Assembly (NCBI GenBank): GCA_002633005.1
Contig: NMRA01000630.1
Span: forward strand, 126,001-190,000
From: Phoronis australis
Lineage: Eukaryota > Phoronida > Phoronidae
Reading direction: 5' to 3'
DNA length: 64,000 bases
Position numbers and translations under genes: made by a program. The notes under the pieces were generated by a model. The model ran no database searches and was not told the DNA's origin. It saw only the letters and a list, made by a program, of their open reading frames with translations. Shown piece by piece: positions 35,867 through 46,800 of this stretch. Positions within the stretch are counted from its first letter, which is position 1, and each line of letters starts with the position of its first letter.

Positions 35867-36870
35867 TTTGCATAACATGACCAAGGCTTGAGTTAAGACT
35901 ATTGATCTTTGTTTATGTTGTCTTTACTAGCTGAACACGATAGCGGCTATTTTAGCTTATTAACAGATATTAAATGCGACTTTCACATCCAGCTCTCTGA
36001 AACAAATTATTCTTTGCACCTCTCGACAACCCTCGAAAGATTTGATCAAAATCTGAAATTTTCATTCCGTCTGGTAAACGGGCAAGCGTAACTATTAATG
36101 TGCTTCATGCCAGTGCTGCAGCAGGCAGGGTAGTGCGCGCATAGATTAAAGGTACGCCTTGCTTACTTGAAATATGAGTTGAGTGAAACCTAATGTATTT
36201 TACTACTAGTTTAAAGGTACATTATCGCTGAGAAAGATAATTTTCTGAGACTAACCCGAGCATTAAATGTGGCAGTCAAACCACGCTCTGCTGGCGGAAT
36301 AAAATACCAAGCGATGATTGTCATAGAATTTGAAGCAGTAATAAATGCTATATGCATCAAGGATTTTGATTTCAATGAATGTTTGTCAGATAATGTCGAG
36401 AATTCGTGATTTTTAGTAAACTCATCATAGATTTTGTTGTTACATAATTCTGATCAAAGGCACTACAAGAAGTCTATCCCATCCAACAGTTATCCATGAA
36501 ATTATTTTTTCGGCATCAAAACCTATATCGCTGAAAACTACATTTTCTCCCTACTTGACTGCTTAAGAACGGAAATCTATACCGGCCTTTTACTCTCATG
36601 CAAGCGATGTCAAACATTTTGATAGGATGCCATTTGTGCAATGAGCAAGTATATCGTGCGACCCACTAAGCGGTTGGCTATGCCTAAATTTGCAAATTCG
36701 AAAATGGTCCATGTGTGCATTACCTATGACTTTCAAGCATTACGAATACGGCGAACTCTAGACGCACATTGTGCTGACTGAGTTCAGTCAGTTCGCTTCA
36801 GCGGCAAATGTGTGGCTCGATATTGATAACTATTGCAGCTCAAAACAAAATCACATGTGTAACAGACACT
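35867..36870. other. Non-coding with a weak dispersed repeat
   Basis: The part at 36294-36420 (GGCGGAATAAAATACC, then TTTTGATTTCAATGAATG) faintly resembles repeats at 8240 and 14490. No gene is supported. Confidence 0.35.
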
Positions 36871-37031
36871 TTAAAGGAGAATGCCACCCGATTTAATAAG
36901 TCTTTTTTACCGTCTTGATCGGTCTATATCCACATCGCCTCTTACGGTCGACTTCACCTTGCCGAGAGATGTCGCATTAACCTGAAGGTGAGAAGCGACG
37001 CAGCGACGTCAATGGTTCGTCTGCAGAGTGA

Positions 37032-37330
37032 ATGCCGCTATATTGCGGTGCAACGGTTCCCGCTTGTCCGAACTATGAAGCTGCGAAGAAAGCGGGTATA
37101 TCGTTTTTTTTTGACTTCCTCGAGAGCCCGAAATGCTTAGGAAGTGGCTAGCGGTAGTGATGAATGAAAGGTACGCTGTTAATAGCAAGTATGAGGCCGT
37201 GAAACATCTCCGTGTGTGTGGCCGGCATTTCGTCGACAGTGATTTCTCTGACGAATTCCGGCTTACCAAAGAACTATCCATACGTTCCGTTGCCTATGCA
37301 TGTTCACGGCACCTATCTGGTATTTCTTGA
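37032..37330 (+). pseudogene. Frameshifted THAP (C2CH zinc finger) domain
   Basis: From ATG 37032 one frame reads MPLYCGATVPACPNYEAAKK...SFFFDF. A one-base shift near 37118 leads to PREPEMLRKWLAVVMNERYA and then HLRVCGRHFVDSDF, ending at the TGA at 37328-37330. This is the THAP order: two N-terminal cysteines, F-x-F-P, the P-E-x-L-R-K-W-L helix, and C-x2-H followed by F-x-x-x-D-F. The shift, and a second Cys spacing wider than usual, point to a dead copy. Its position inside TTAA-flanked inverted ends makes it the DNA-binding end of the transposase. Confidence 0.72.
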
Positions 37331-37905
37331 TCAGTGCATTTCGGTTCGAATTTTGCTGATAGCCTGTGAAACCTAACGATCGGACCCGTGAAGTCTTCGT
37401 CGGAGGAGTTCCTGACTAAGTCGGGATTGGTGTCGTGTAGACGTTTATTATTCTGCGTTCTGTTTCAAAATGAATTATTTTCATCCTAAAATGATCCTAA
37501 CCAATGCTTATATGAAACTGAAACAAAGTCTGTCTCAAGTCGATACAATTTGTAATGCCTTGGAGTGCTCGTGAGAGCAAATGTTTTGAGAAGCCAGCAA
37601 TGAATAAACCACTGCGTTACCGGCTTTTGATGCCGGCAACAAAGGTAACTGATCGGGCACCGGGGGCGTGTGAACGCATACTAATCCAGTGTTTGCTGAC
37701 AGAAAGCTGTTGTGAAACAATTACTCGATTTTATATGCTATGGTCACGTATTAAGGGAATCTTTATTTAGAAATACAAATACATCATTCAAATCATTGTT
37801 ACTGTACAACCTTTGCCCTGACGGTCTGTGGAAGGGGAACCCGACTTCGCGGCCCCGGACAAGTAGATTTTCAGTTTCGTGGCTAATTCACATTACGTCG
37901 TGTTC

Positions 37906-37955
37906 AATGCGTCCGTGCCCGTGTTTATGAGTCCGTTGACCGTGTAGTTTAGGTA
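37906..37955 (-). repeat. Terminal fragment of the GGTACCTAAACTA foldback family
   Basis: GCGTCCGTGCCCGTG followed by ATGAGTCCGTTGACCGTG and TAGTTTAGGTACC matches the right arms of the foldbacks at 61311-61662 and 62572-63012. Only one arm is present. Confidence 0.75.
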
Positions 37956-38572
37956 CCTTGTATTATAGTCTTTTTGTGACTGGAGGTTTAGTTTCCAACT
38001 CAAGCTGGTTTGTGTTCGTGCCAGTCCCGGCGGCCGCGACGGGCCTGATCGGGTTCCGAGCCACTGACCGGGATAACGAGCGTTTTGTGTGTTTAGAACT
38101 AAAAAAATCACAAGTATAAACAACACAGATCTAGGTTCTCCTGTCTGTATTTCACGGAGAATACTTAGAATTTATCTCCGAACAGAACCCAAACTCCTGC
38201 TACGAACCTTGGTAAATTGGCCTGCCGAACTTTGTAGGTTACGGTGAGTCCAAATACCAGTAAATCCGACGTAACAGAGAAATAAAACAACACGTTTTTA
38301 TTAGAACTGGGTGTATTTTTAAAGGTTTTACATCGAAGTTTGACGATTTATTGGTGTTAAACGATGACTTCAAGCGATAAGCTGACACCAATAAACTGCG
38401 TGTGAAACCAATTACGTTATTGGATAATTTCAACACCTCCGTCTGCGTCAGGTGTCAGGTAACGCAACCGAACCTGCCGTTATCGAGTAGAACTTCTCGA
38501 TCTAAATTGATACAAAGTGGGTTGTTTTTTTGGTGGCATTCTCCTTTAATCATGCACAAAGGACAGCAGCGT

Positions 38573-38812
38573 TCACGTGCGCACCCAGCGGGGGGCTCGA
38601 ACGAATCCCCCATTTGGCGAAGTGGGCAAAAAGGTCCGCCTCAGAGAAACAAAAAGTGCGAGAAAACGAGACAAAAGTTAACTAAAAAGACACAGACGCA
38701 CACTTCTGAAGGTGGTACCCCGTGTTTTTTTAGTCCTCTCGATGTTTTGTCAGCAAAAGGTCCACAGCGACAGATTTTCGAGCCTCCCATTTTCAAGGCT
38801 AGGTGCGCGCAT
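38573..38812. mobile_element. Second copy of the CATGCGCGCACCC MITE
   Basis: Its ends CACGTGCGCACCC and GGTGCGCGCATG and its interior match 28279-28550 in order, with many substitutions. It starts 24 bp after the right TTAA of the Kolobok-type element. No target duplication is visible, so it is older or damaged. Confidence 0.75.
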
Positions 38813-39302
38813 GTTTTGATTGCTATTTTTCTTAAAACATTGTTGCTTTGATACAATGACGTGAGAGATGATTTGTACGTCAATTATCATGAAATTCCCG
38901 TAGCTCTATTACGTACATGTATGAGGTTGTGATCGATTTTTTAATTTCGCGTGGTAAAGCAAGGTTAAAACAAGAAAGTACGCTTACTTTTGAGAAATGT
39001 AAAAATGACGTCAGTCAAAAAAAAAATTTAAAAAGCAAACAGCATTACACAAGAGCGAAGATTTTATGTACAGATGGACAGTTACCGCTGTCAGTAAAAA
39101 TACATGGAGAAAACGATGAGACATGAAGACATTAAAATGTAAAAACGACAAAAAATGACCTTCATGCACTTGAACAGCAAAAACAGTTTAGTGCTACGGG
39201 GTTTGGGAATAGTTTTGTTGTGTCAGTTGCTGTTACTGTCTCTCAGTGTTTGGGGGTGTTTCAAGTTTCTGTGACTCTAAATCTATTAATGGCCACACAA
39301 AG

Positions 39303-39461
39303 GCAGATCCAGTGGGGTTAAGGGAGTTCGGACCCCAACTTTTTCCCCCGGATTTTAGTGATATCAAATCCAGAATTTTCTAATTGCTGACTCGAGCCAC
39401 CTCTTTTTAAAAATCCTTGATCCGCCCCCCCCCCCTTTAAAAATCCTGGATCTGCCCCTGT
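39303..39461. mobile_element. Short element with GGCAGATCCAG / GGATCTGCC ends
   Basis: The left GGCAGATCCAGTGGGG and the right CCTGGATCTGCCCCTG are inverted. A second inner right-type end (CTTGATCCGCCCCC) and a C-run come just before. No coding capacity and no clear duplication. Confidence 0.4.
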
Positions 39462-39849
39462 TGAGTCGCTTTTTGGGACTTTTTCATGTAAAGGGGCACT
39501 GACCCTTTACTTGAATGTAAAATGTCATAAGGTGTGAATTTTCGAAACAAAGATTTGGACCCGTGTTTGGATGACGTAAGAGTGCAGTTTTTGGACACTG
39601 ACGTAAGAAACATTTGATGGTTGCAGGAGGAAAATCTGTCAATTTTTCGATTTTATTTTAAAACAAAGTTTGTATGTTAAAAGTTTTAATAACCAATTGT
39701 TAATTGATATTAGCAATTGTAATATTGGGGGCAGAAAGCTATCTCCGCCCTCAACCAAAAGATTGAGGTGCGCCCGTCATCCCNAGGATGCAGGATTGCA
39801 GAGATATTTTTTAAACTTTGTCATTAAAATTGGGCTCAACATTATTTTG

Positions 39850-40310
39850 CGTTTCCTGATCTACTCGTGGAAGACATTGAACAGTTTGTATGCAAGTTGT
39901 ATAGCGACTCATCATCGGCAGTTAAAAAAGCACGCTTCCACATACTCAGGTTGAAATCTGTGATGGAATCATCTCTGCTTCCTAATCGTGATTGTTTGCT
40001 GTTACATGCCAAAAGAACAAACTACCAGTGTGCCATTCACAAACGAGCCTTGCAACAGCATGTCAGTGCACCATCTCCAGTTCAGTGGTAACGGGTGACT
40101 TTTGGAGTAGGGTAGCCTGAATTTCCACTGGATGACTATGCCTTTAGCCCCTGAAAATGTCATGAAAAATGTTAATTGTATATGTAAAAAGAGTGGTTGT
40201 AGTACAAAAGTGTGCTCTTGTTTGAAGTGGAGCATGCCATGTTCAAAGTTGTGACTGTCGAGATTGTGAACACGGTGTCTCAAGAAACGACTTTTGATGA
40301 CACTAAGAAT
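39850..40310 (+). pseudogene. Decayed protein with a CXC (tesmin/TSO1-like) cysteine cluster
   Basis: The frame at 39867-40091 reads MEDIEQFVCKLYSD, then LLPNRDCLLLHAKRTNYQ and HKRALQQHVSAPSP, and stops. Another frame resumes at about 40121 with FHWMTMPLAPENVMKNVNC, then ICKKSGCSTKVCSCLKW and PCSKL. A further one-base shift gives CDCRDCEH. The order (LLxH...RANYQ, W-x-x-x-P-x-A-P-E, then a C-x-C-K-x-x-C-x-x-x-x-C-x-C cluster) matches a family of multi-copy animal proteins that end in a CXC domain. With at least two frameshifts and a stop it is dead. The family behaves like repetitive or mobile-associated DNA; its transposon class is not known to me. Confidence 0.65.
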
Positions 40311-40319
40311 GAATATAAA

Positions 40320-43300
40320 CAATGGAGTTGATGAGCAAACTTTTAAAGCGTGTGCTATGTTGTTGAAAAAGTTAAATTTGTTGCCTAATGGAAAATATAT
40401 ACATTTTATCATGCTTATGGATGTCAGGACTGAACGGTGTATTGTTCCCTGTGACTGTTGACTATGAACTGCAATGTGAAAAATGATTAATTGTGACAGT
40501 TAATGAAAGTAATGGCAATTAATTCATTGCAGAAACGTTGGAAATGTATGTTGTTTGTTCATATGTAGGTTGTGATATCAAATCTTTATCAAGTTCCAAA
40601 TGGTTAACACTAGTATAACAGTTATTGTTCTTTTGGTAGTTCAGAATATAGTAGTACGTTTTCTGGCCAACAGGAGACGCTGCTAAAACTTTCCTAGTCT
40701 TTTTTGTGTAATTTTCCACCTAATATCATAATATATGTCACTTTTCTTGTCCAGTAACTTCAAATGAACTAAACCCAATCAAATTATCTTTCAGTTTGGG
40801 TCTAGTGTTGTTGGTTTTTGAAGATTGGTTTTCTGTGCCAAATTTTGCAAAAAATCAGATTTTTATGACAAATTTGTCGAGAACGTGCGAGTCAAACCTT
40901 GGGAGCTTTATAGATTCTTAAAGTATAGTACTTATTGACCTTATAAATACCAAAATTATCTTGCCCCCAAAAAGTAGCCACGGAAGTGATTTTCTGGGCT
41001 TCCTAGAGTCGAAAGGACCATGGCCTACTCAGCAGGCCGCCAATAGTACTCAAGGTCACACAGCATGATGTCCGCTGTCATTGGTCCGGCCAATAACAAC
41101 ACAAGAGGTTTTATCAATGGAGCTCGCGCAGCGCGAAGAAGTTCCTCAACAATTTACGGTTACTGTCCCTTTGTTTTCTCATATTCCGTTGCGGCTGGTG
41201 GCTAAGTTAGCCGAAATCAGAATTCCTTGGACAAGACGAGGTTGTGCATGCCGGTCTTGAGGCTCGATCTAAGGCATCCGAGTACCTGCACGCGGGCACT
41301 AACATCTGTGCACAACTTCATTCGCTGCACTTGTGTGTTCGTGTGGATATGGCCACCTAAAACAAAAATTCTGGTAAGTGATTTCGTTTCAGATATCGAT
41401 TGAATGTGTGATTTAGCAAAATAATCTCTTCGCGATCCTAATAATTTCAATTAAAACCGATATGAATTACGTGTTCTGGTGTCAACAGCAACCTTATCAG
41501 GTTATTCCATGGCAACATCGCCTTGTTACTATACCATTCGCTCGAATGCCGGAAAATTGGTTGGGGAAAACGCATGGACTACTACCCTGGCGGCTGTACT
41601 GTTTCTGTAGCTGAATCTAACCAACTAAGACAAATTACTGATGGAGCCAATGTACGATGCATAAAAGTGACGAGTATGTGTAAACCAACTAACATCGACG
41701 TTGAACCGATGTCTATGGCAATATCGAGATGTCAGTTCTTTTCAAACCCAAAAATTCTCAGTAATCTGCTCATGCAATATCCACGTTCATAACCCGAAAT
41801 AGTACCATACACGTCGCATTAGATTATACTGCAACTCCTCTGTCCATCAACGGTCGGACAGGCCGCTAAATTGGAATTTTGTTTGCAGCATCGGATATAT
41901 ATATAGATATGTAGGAGTCGTACTTGGAACATCACTTTACAAGAATAGAAAATCACCTTTCCATTAACGTGTATTTTGTTGTTTAATTTTCACGGTTTAC
42001 AATTTAAACTATTTTAAAATCACGCGCTAATAGCAATCGGAATTTGATCATATATTGAAACTTGGAAGAAGAAAAGGTGGACACGTTGATATCTATTTTA
42101 TGACGGTAGGTGGCGCAGAGCAATTTATAGAAGTTTCTCGCTTTGGCACTTGGAATACCGGGATTTTTTACCTGTCTTTGACGGCGATTCTACAATCTAG
42201 CAGAGGCGAAGTAGCTATGTAGACGAAGATGTAACGATGCATATCTTGAAAGCTTAGTATGAGGTTACAAAGCTGACAATATATTTCCGATGGTAGCCAC
42301 CCAGCCAAAACGAGATAAATCTTTCAAATAAAATATGGATGGCTTATATTAGAAGGAACGAATACAGGAGTCACATTGGGAGGATTTGCACAATTATTTC
42401 TCTTCTAGGTTCGCTCACGTGTCGCTCCTGTCCCGTCTTCTTATTATTTGCTGAAGATTAGACATTGTGCTGTATTCTATTGTTTTTTGTTGGCTGTTAC
42501 CAAGCTTCGTTATTATTATTTATACTTTTTGCCTTTTCGTTAGACACTGAGTTCTTAACGACCTGTGACTTAGGTTCTGTTGTAGTTTCTAAACACCAGT
42601 TAAAATTATTGTCAAGACGAATAACTAGGCCTGCACTTTCACTCAGGGTGTTCGATGGAAACAGGAACCCCGGTGTAATTCAGATATCACGAACTCTGAA
42701 ACAGACTTCTACACGCCTCGGGGATCAGACACGAAACCCGGAGAATTTTTCACATCTCCCGTTGTTAATATTTAGTTATTTTCAGATTGTTCAATAATTT
42801 CTCCAAAATATTTTCAAAAATTAAAACCAAAAATGATATTTCGACTTTCTATTACCATTGTTGATTTTAATCGATTAAAATTCTTTTAAAAATCTTTACA
42901 GTGTCGAGGGCGCAATTATTTTTGGCACAATAAATATCCGGATTTTAAAATGGACCGCGAGAATTATTCACTCAGAATACCTGCACTGTTACCAATTTCA
43001 CCGTTATTGTCCTCAAAAAGTTTGCTTCAACTCCTCATTGATAATTAAAACGGAATTTGCGGAATTTCTGAACTCAACACAATCACATTCTTTTTTGGCG
43101 GACCACTGCTACAAAATTTGTTTTGAAATTCGGTTTTGCTGGTATTAAAGTACTAAAAGCTTGTAAAGAAGTGAAATCAGTTTCGATAATTTGTTGAGAC
43201 ATGCACGCATCCTCGTGGCCGAGAAGAAAAGTTGATTGAAAAATCGGGGAAAAGAAACTAGCCAATAGGTGACGTAATTCATGGCGATGAAAGCCGACGC

Positions 43301-43876
43301 AATAGTTTTTACCACAACTTTAGCAGCAGAATAACGTAGAACGCCAATTCGTTGTTTAAAATTATCATATAGTGAAACAACAAATCGCAACAACTACTGG
43401 AAATAGGAAGATTTATTTTTCATTAAACAATGTTCTACAGAAAATGCCCCGGTTTCCTATCCCTTCCCGGGGCTCCCGATTTAAAGGTCAGAGTTCGTAC
43501 TTTTCGGACTGGTTCACTGTTTTGAAGGTGCCGGAGTTCAATTTCGACTGCGGGAGGTCTGTTTTCACCGAGGTCCCTGTTTCGGTGGAACACCCTGTTC
43601 ATCGCGGCACTTTTGAGAACAGGCTGGTTGGCGGACCAAGGGTTGCATCCCGTGAAGAAAAACACTCACGAAGATGGGCTTGTGGAAAGAAAATACTTCG
43701 TTTCCTCCCAGTCTCTCGTGCACTCGCTTTGGTAACCGTCTACGCTAGTAAGGCCAAATTTACTAGGACATTTCACTCCTTTGATCTGGCGCTAAACTCG
43801 CTAGAAACTTACTCCACTGAACGCACCCTTAAAACGGTTCCTTCCGTAAACAAATGAGCATCAGTTATACTTGCAG
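40320..43876. other. Non-coding, nothing recognised
   Basis: Intergenic sequence upstream of cyclin O. A 161-codon frame (43372-43857) shares the frame of cyclin O exon 1 but ends in TGA 22 bp before its ATG and has no motif, so it is probably chance or 5' UTR. Confidence 0.45.
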
Positions 43877-43878
43877 GA

Positions 43879-46800
43879 ATGGACGTATCCGATGAGTGCT
43901 TGCGATGTCACGAAACTGACTTGGATGCGAGTTGTAGTCCAGCTGACAACGAGCAGGTGGGGCCAGGTAAACGCTCTTCAAAAAATTACTTCTGTCCTCC
44001 CAAGATAGCAGAGAACTATAAAATAAAGTACATGTAGCTACATGTACACTTACCTCAACAAGGTGGAGACAACCTTCGTATTTGTAATGAATATTTGATT
44101 AAGCTTAGTCCATGGTATTTAAAGATTGACTGCTTTATAAAACGAAGCAAACCTGTAAACTCCAGATTTATTAAAATTATTTCTAGATATTGGTGATTCA
44201 ACTTGAGGAAATAAACAGAGCTTCAAAGTCTAAAACTTTTAATTTTAATTTTTGAATCCCTGACGGTACCCTATCGTGCAAAGCTGTACTGAATTCAAGT
44301 GCAACTGTATGGCTTTTGACGTGCAAAGCTGTACTGAATTCAAGTGCAACTGTATGGATTTTGACGTGCAAAGCTGTACTGAATTCAAGTGCAAATGTAT
44401 GGCTTTTGGCGTGGTGGAGTCAACGGCATCGCGATTAGAGTCAAACTTTTTTCAGACGAGGTTCTCGCCTCAGAATCGAAAAACCAATCGCTGTACTCGG
44501 AGAGAAAAGCTGCCAATACCTACCGACGAGCTGCAAAAGAATGCCGACTCCTGGAACACGAGCACTTTGCGGACCTGTTGTCCGACATTTACCGTTACCA
44601 AAAAGATCTCGAACGGAAACATCCGGTTGACTGTTTAAGAATGCAGCCACAGGTATGCCCTTAATAATATACTACCGTGAAATATCTTCAGTTTGCGACA
44701 CAATATGGCTGACTATCAGCGAAATTTCCTATTTGAAAATTCTCGAAAAAAGTAACAAATCTTCTAAGAGAGTTTTTCTTCTTTGTGTGCGTTTGTTATA
44801 TGGTAGATCTGTGTTTAATATAAACTTTTTGAGTATTTCCAGGAATATAGTAATTCTTCGTTTCAACAATCTTGTGCCTACATATTTACACGCGGCTGCA
44901 TTATGCCGACGTCCCGTCCTTTCGTCCATACGTCCAGCGTTCAGTACTGATTCTCTTAAACCCATGGATGGAAATTCGTGAAATTTTGCAAATGTGTCGC
45001 AGCATCGGGACACATTGAGCAATGTTTATATTCCTGTGATTGGTCACAGCGCCCCCTACGAAGAGCCTTTCACCTCAGAATAATCAGAGAGTGTACACAG
45101 TTGTCCATAAGTGGTACAACTCTACATAGTTGTATGCACAAAAATCGGTTAGCCAGTTTTCCAGAATCCCCTAAAGCCTACATTGTCGTATAGTGAGTGA
45201 GGTGAATTTTGAAATCATTCTGTAGTCGTCAGCAGCCTTCTAATTGTGCACAAGAGACGGATGATTTGAAACTTTTAAAATCAATAATCACAAACTATAT
45301 CGGATTTATTACGCAAAAGGCAAGTACTAGCAGGAAGTTGAATACAGAAACGACGCTAGAGGCAGCATGAGCGACTCTGTGTCATGCACTTTGATGTGAA
45401 GTGAGCAGCCGGGTATTGTATTCTGTTCTACTCTGTTTGACTAATGTACCTGAGGATGATACGTCGTTCATGCTACACCTTGCTGACGTTCTTTTGTAGT
45501 TTTCAACCTGATTTAGTCAAAAACTAAAAATAGCTTTTAAAACTTCCGCACGCGTAGGCCTATTTGAACTAAATTCATATTGGACATCTAAGTATCTTTT
45601 GCATGCAGTGTGTTTTGAGTGTATTATTGCCTCTCTTTGTAGATTACAACGAAAATGAGAGAAATTGTTGTAATGTGGATCATTAGAACTGCGCATGCTC
45701 AGCGCGTGCAACTGAGTACCATCTTCTTGGCAGTGAATGTCATGGACCGATTTTTGAAAAAGATGGCCGTCGCCACCGACTGCTTACACTTGGTTGGGTT
45801 GACGTCCTTGCTGATCGCGGCAAAATACGTGAGAAGTTTTGTTAATCAGTGTAGAAGAATTCTTGGATAAGTGAAACGAGTCCGGGAAAATGCTGGATGC
45901 GTCATTTGACAATTTAGTTTCCTTTTGTTAGTGTTACAGCACAGCAAGACACATGTTCCTGGGAGTTGTTTCTATTTAAGTTGCAAATCACGTGTCTACT
46001 GGTTGACCAGTTACTCATAAGGTAACGGTCTAGCACAGTGTGCCTATCTTGCATTGGCGATATCTCGCAAAAGTGCCAGTGTCGGGAAGAGATTGCAGTG
46101 ACCTCAGAGTTAAAATGACGTCAAGGAAAGTGACGTAAATGTGTACTTGTTCTCTTGTTATCCTTTGTCTCGCAAAAAGTCTGTTGGTCTACTGTTGTAA
46201 ATCCATGCATGACACGAGAACTGTATGCGTCTGTGATCTTACTACCTTTCACTAAAGATAAAAAACAAGGGAACCTATGCTATGTAGGCCTAGTAGGGCC
46301 TACAAAGTAGAAAGTAATCAGACAAAGTACCGTATTCCCCGTCACGGTGGCTAATTTTGTTAACAGCAAGAATGCTGGTAATTACTAGTAGGGTGCGTGA
46401 AAATTTTAATTTCAGAATGGCTTGTCCTCCTTACTAATTTTTGGTTGATTTTCTGTAATTCTCTGTCATTAGGGAAGGCCTACGTGACAAAATTCGGCTT
46501 CTAACCAATAGCCATAACGCCATCGTGACGAGTAATTCCGAGTTACTTTGTATGGATACACATTTGGCATGTACTATACCTAGCAAGTCAGTGTAAGCGT
46601 ACACTCTGCTCGCAATTTTAGAAAGCTCTCCTTTGATGACGTCATGTATGTTTACATTAAACTGTTTCTTGCTTCTTTTGGGACGAGTAAGTTTGCAGAG
46701 TGAAGTTCTATTGGCCATTGTTTGGCCCGGGGATCTTGATTTATGGGCGACTGAACAAGATTTTATGATGCGTTTACCGACTTTGGTCTTACCTTAAGCT

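Larger units (their letters stand above)
36871..38549 (+). mobile_element. Kolobok/T2-type DNA transposon remnant (TTAA flanks)
   Basis: TTAAAGGAGAATGCCACC (36871-36888) is the perfect reverse complement of 38532-38549, so a TTAA duplication (36871-36874 and 38546-38549) encloses a 1671-bp element with 14-bp inverted ends AGGAGAATGCCACC. The TTAAAGGRR terminus and TTAA duplication are the marks of the Kolobok/T2 group described in Xenopus, whose transposases carry THAP domains. A broken THAP domain sits near the left end (37032-37330). The catalytic part is not recognisable. A fragment of another repeat (37906-37955) is inserted inside. Confidence 0.75.

Noticed and set aside
43372-43857. 161-codon frame just before cyclin O, considered as its N-terminal extension
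   Set aside because: It ends in TGA 22 bp before the cyclin O ATG in the same frame, and no donor gives a join that resembles the family.
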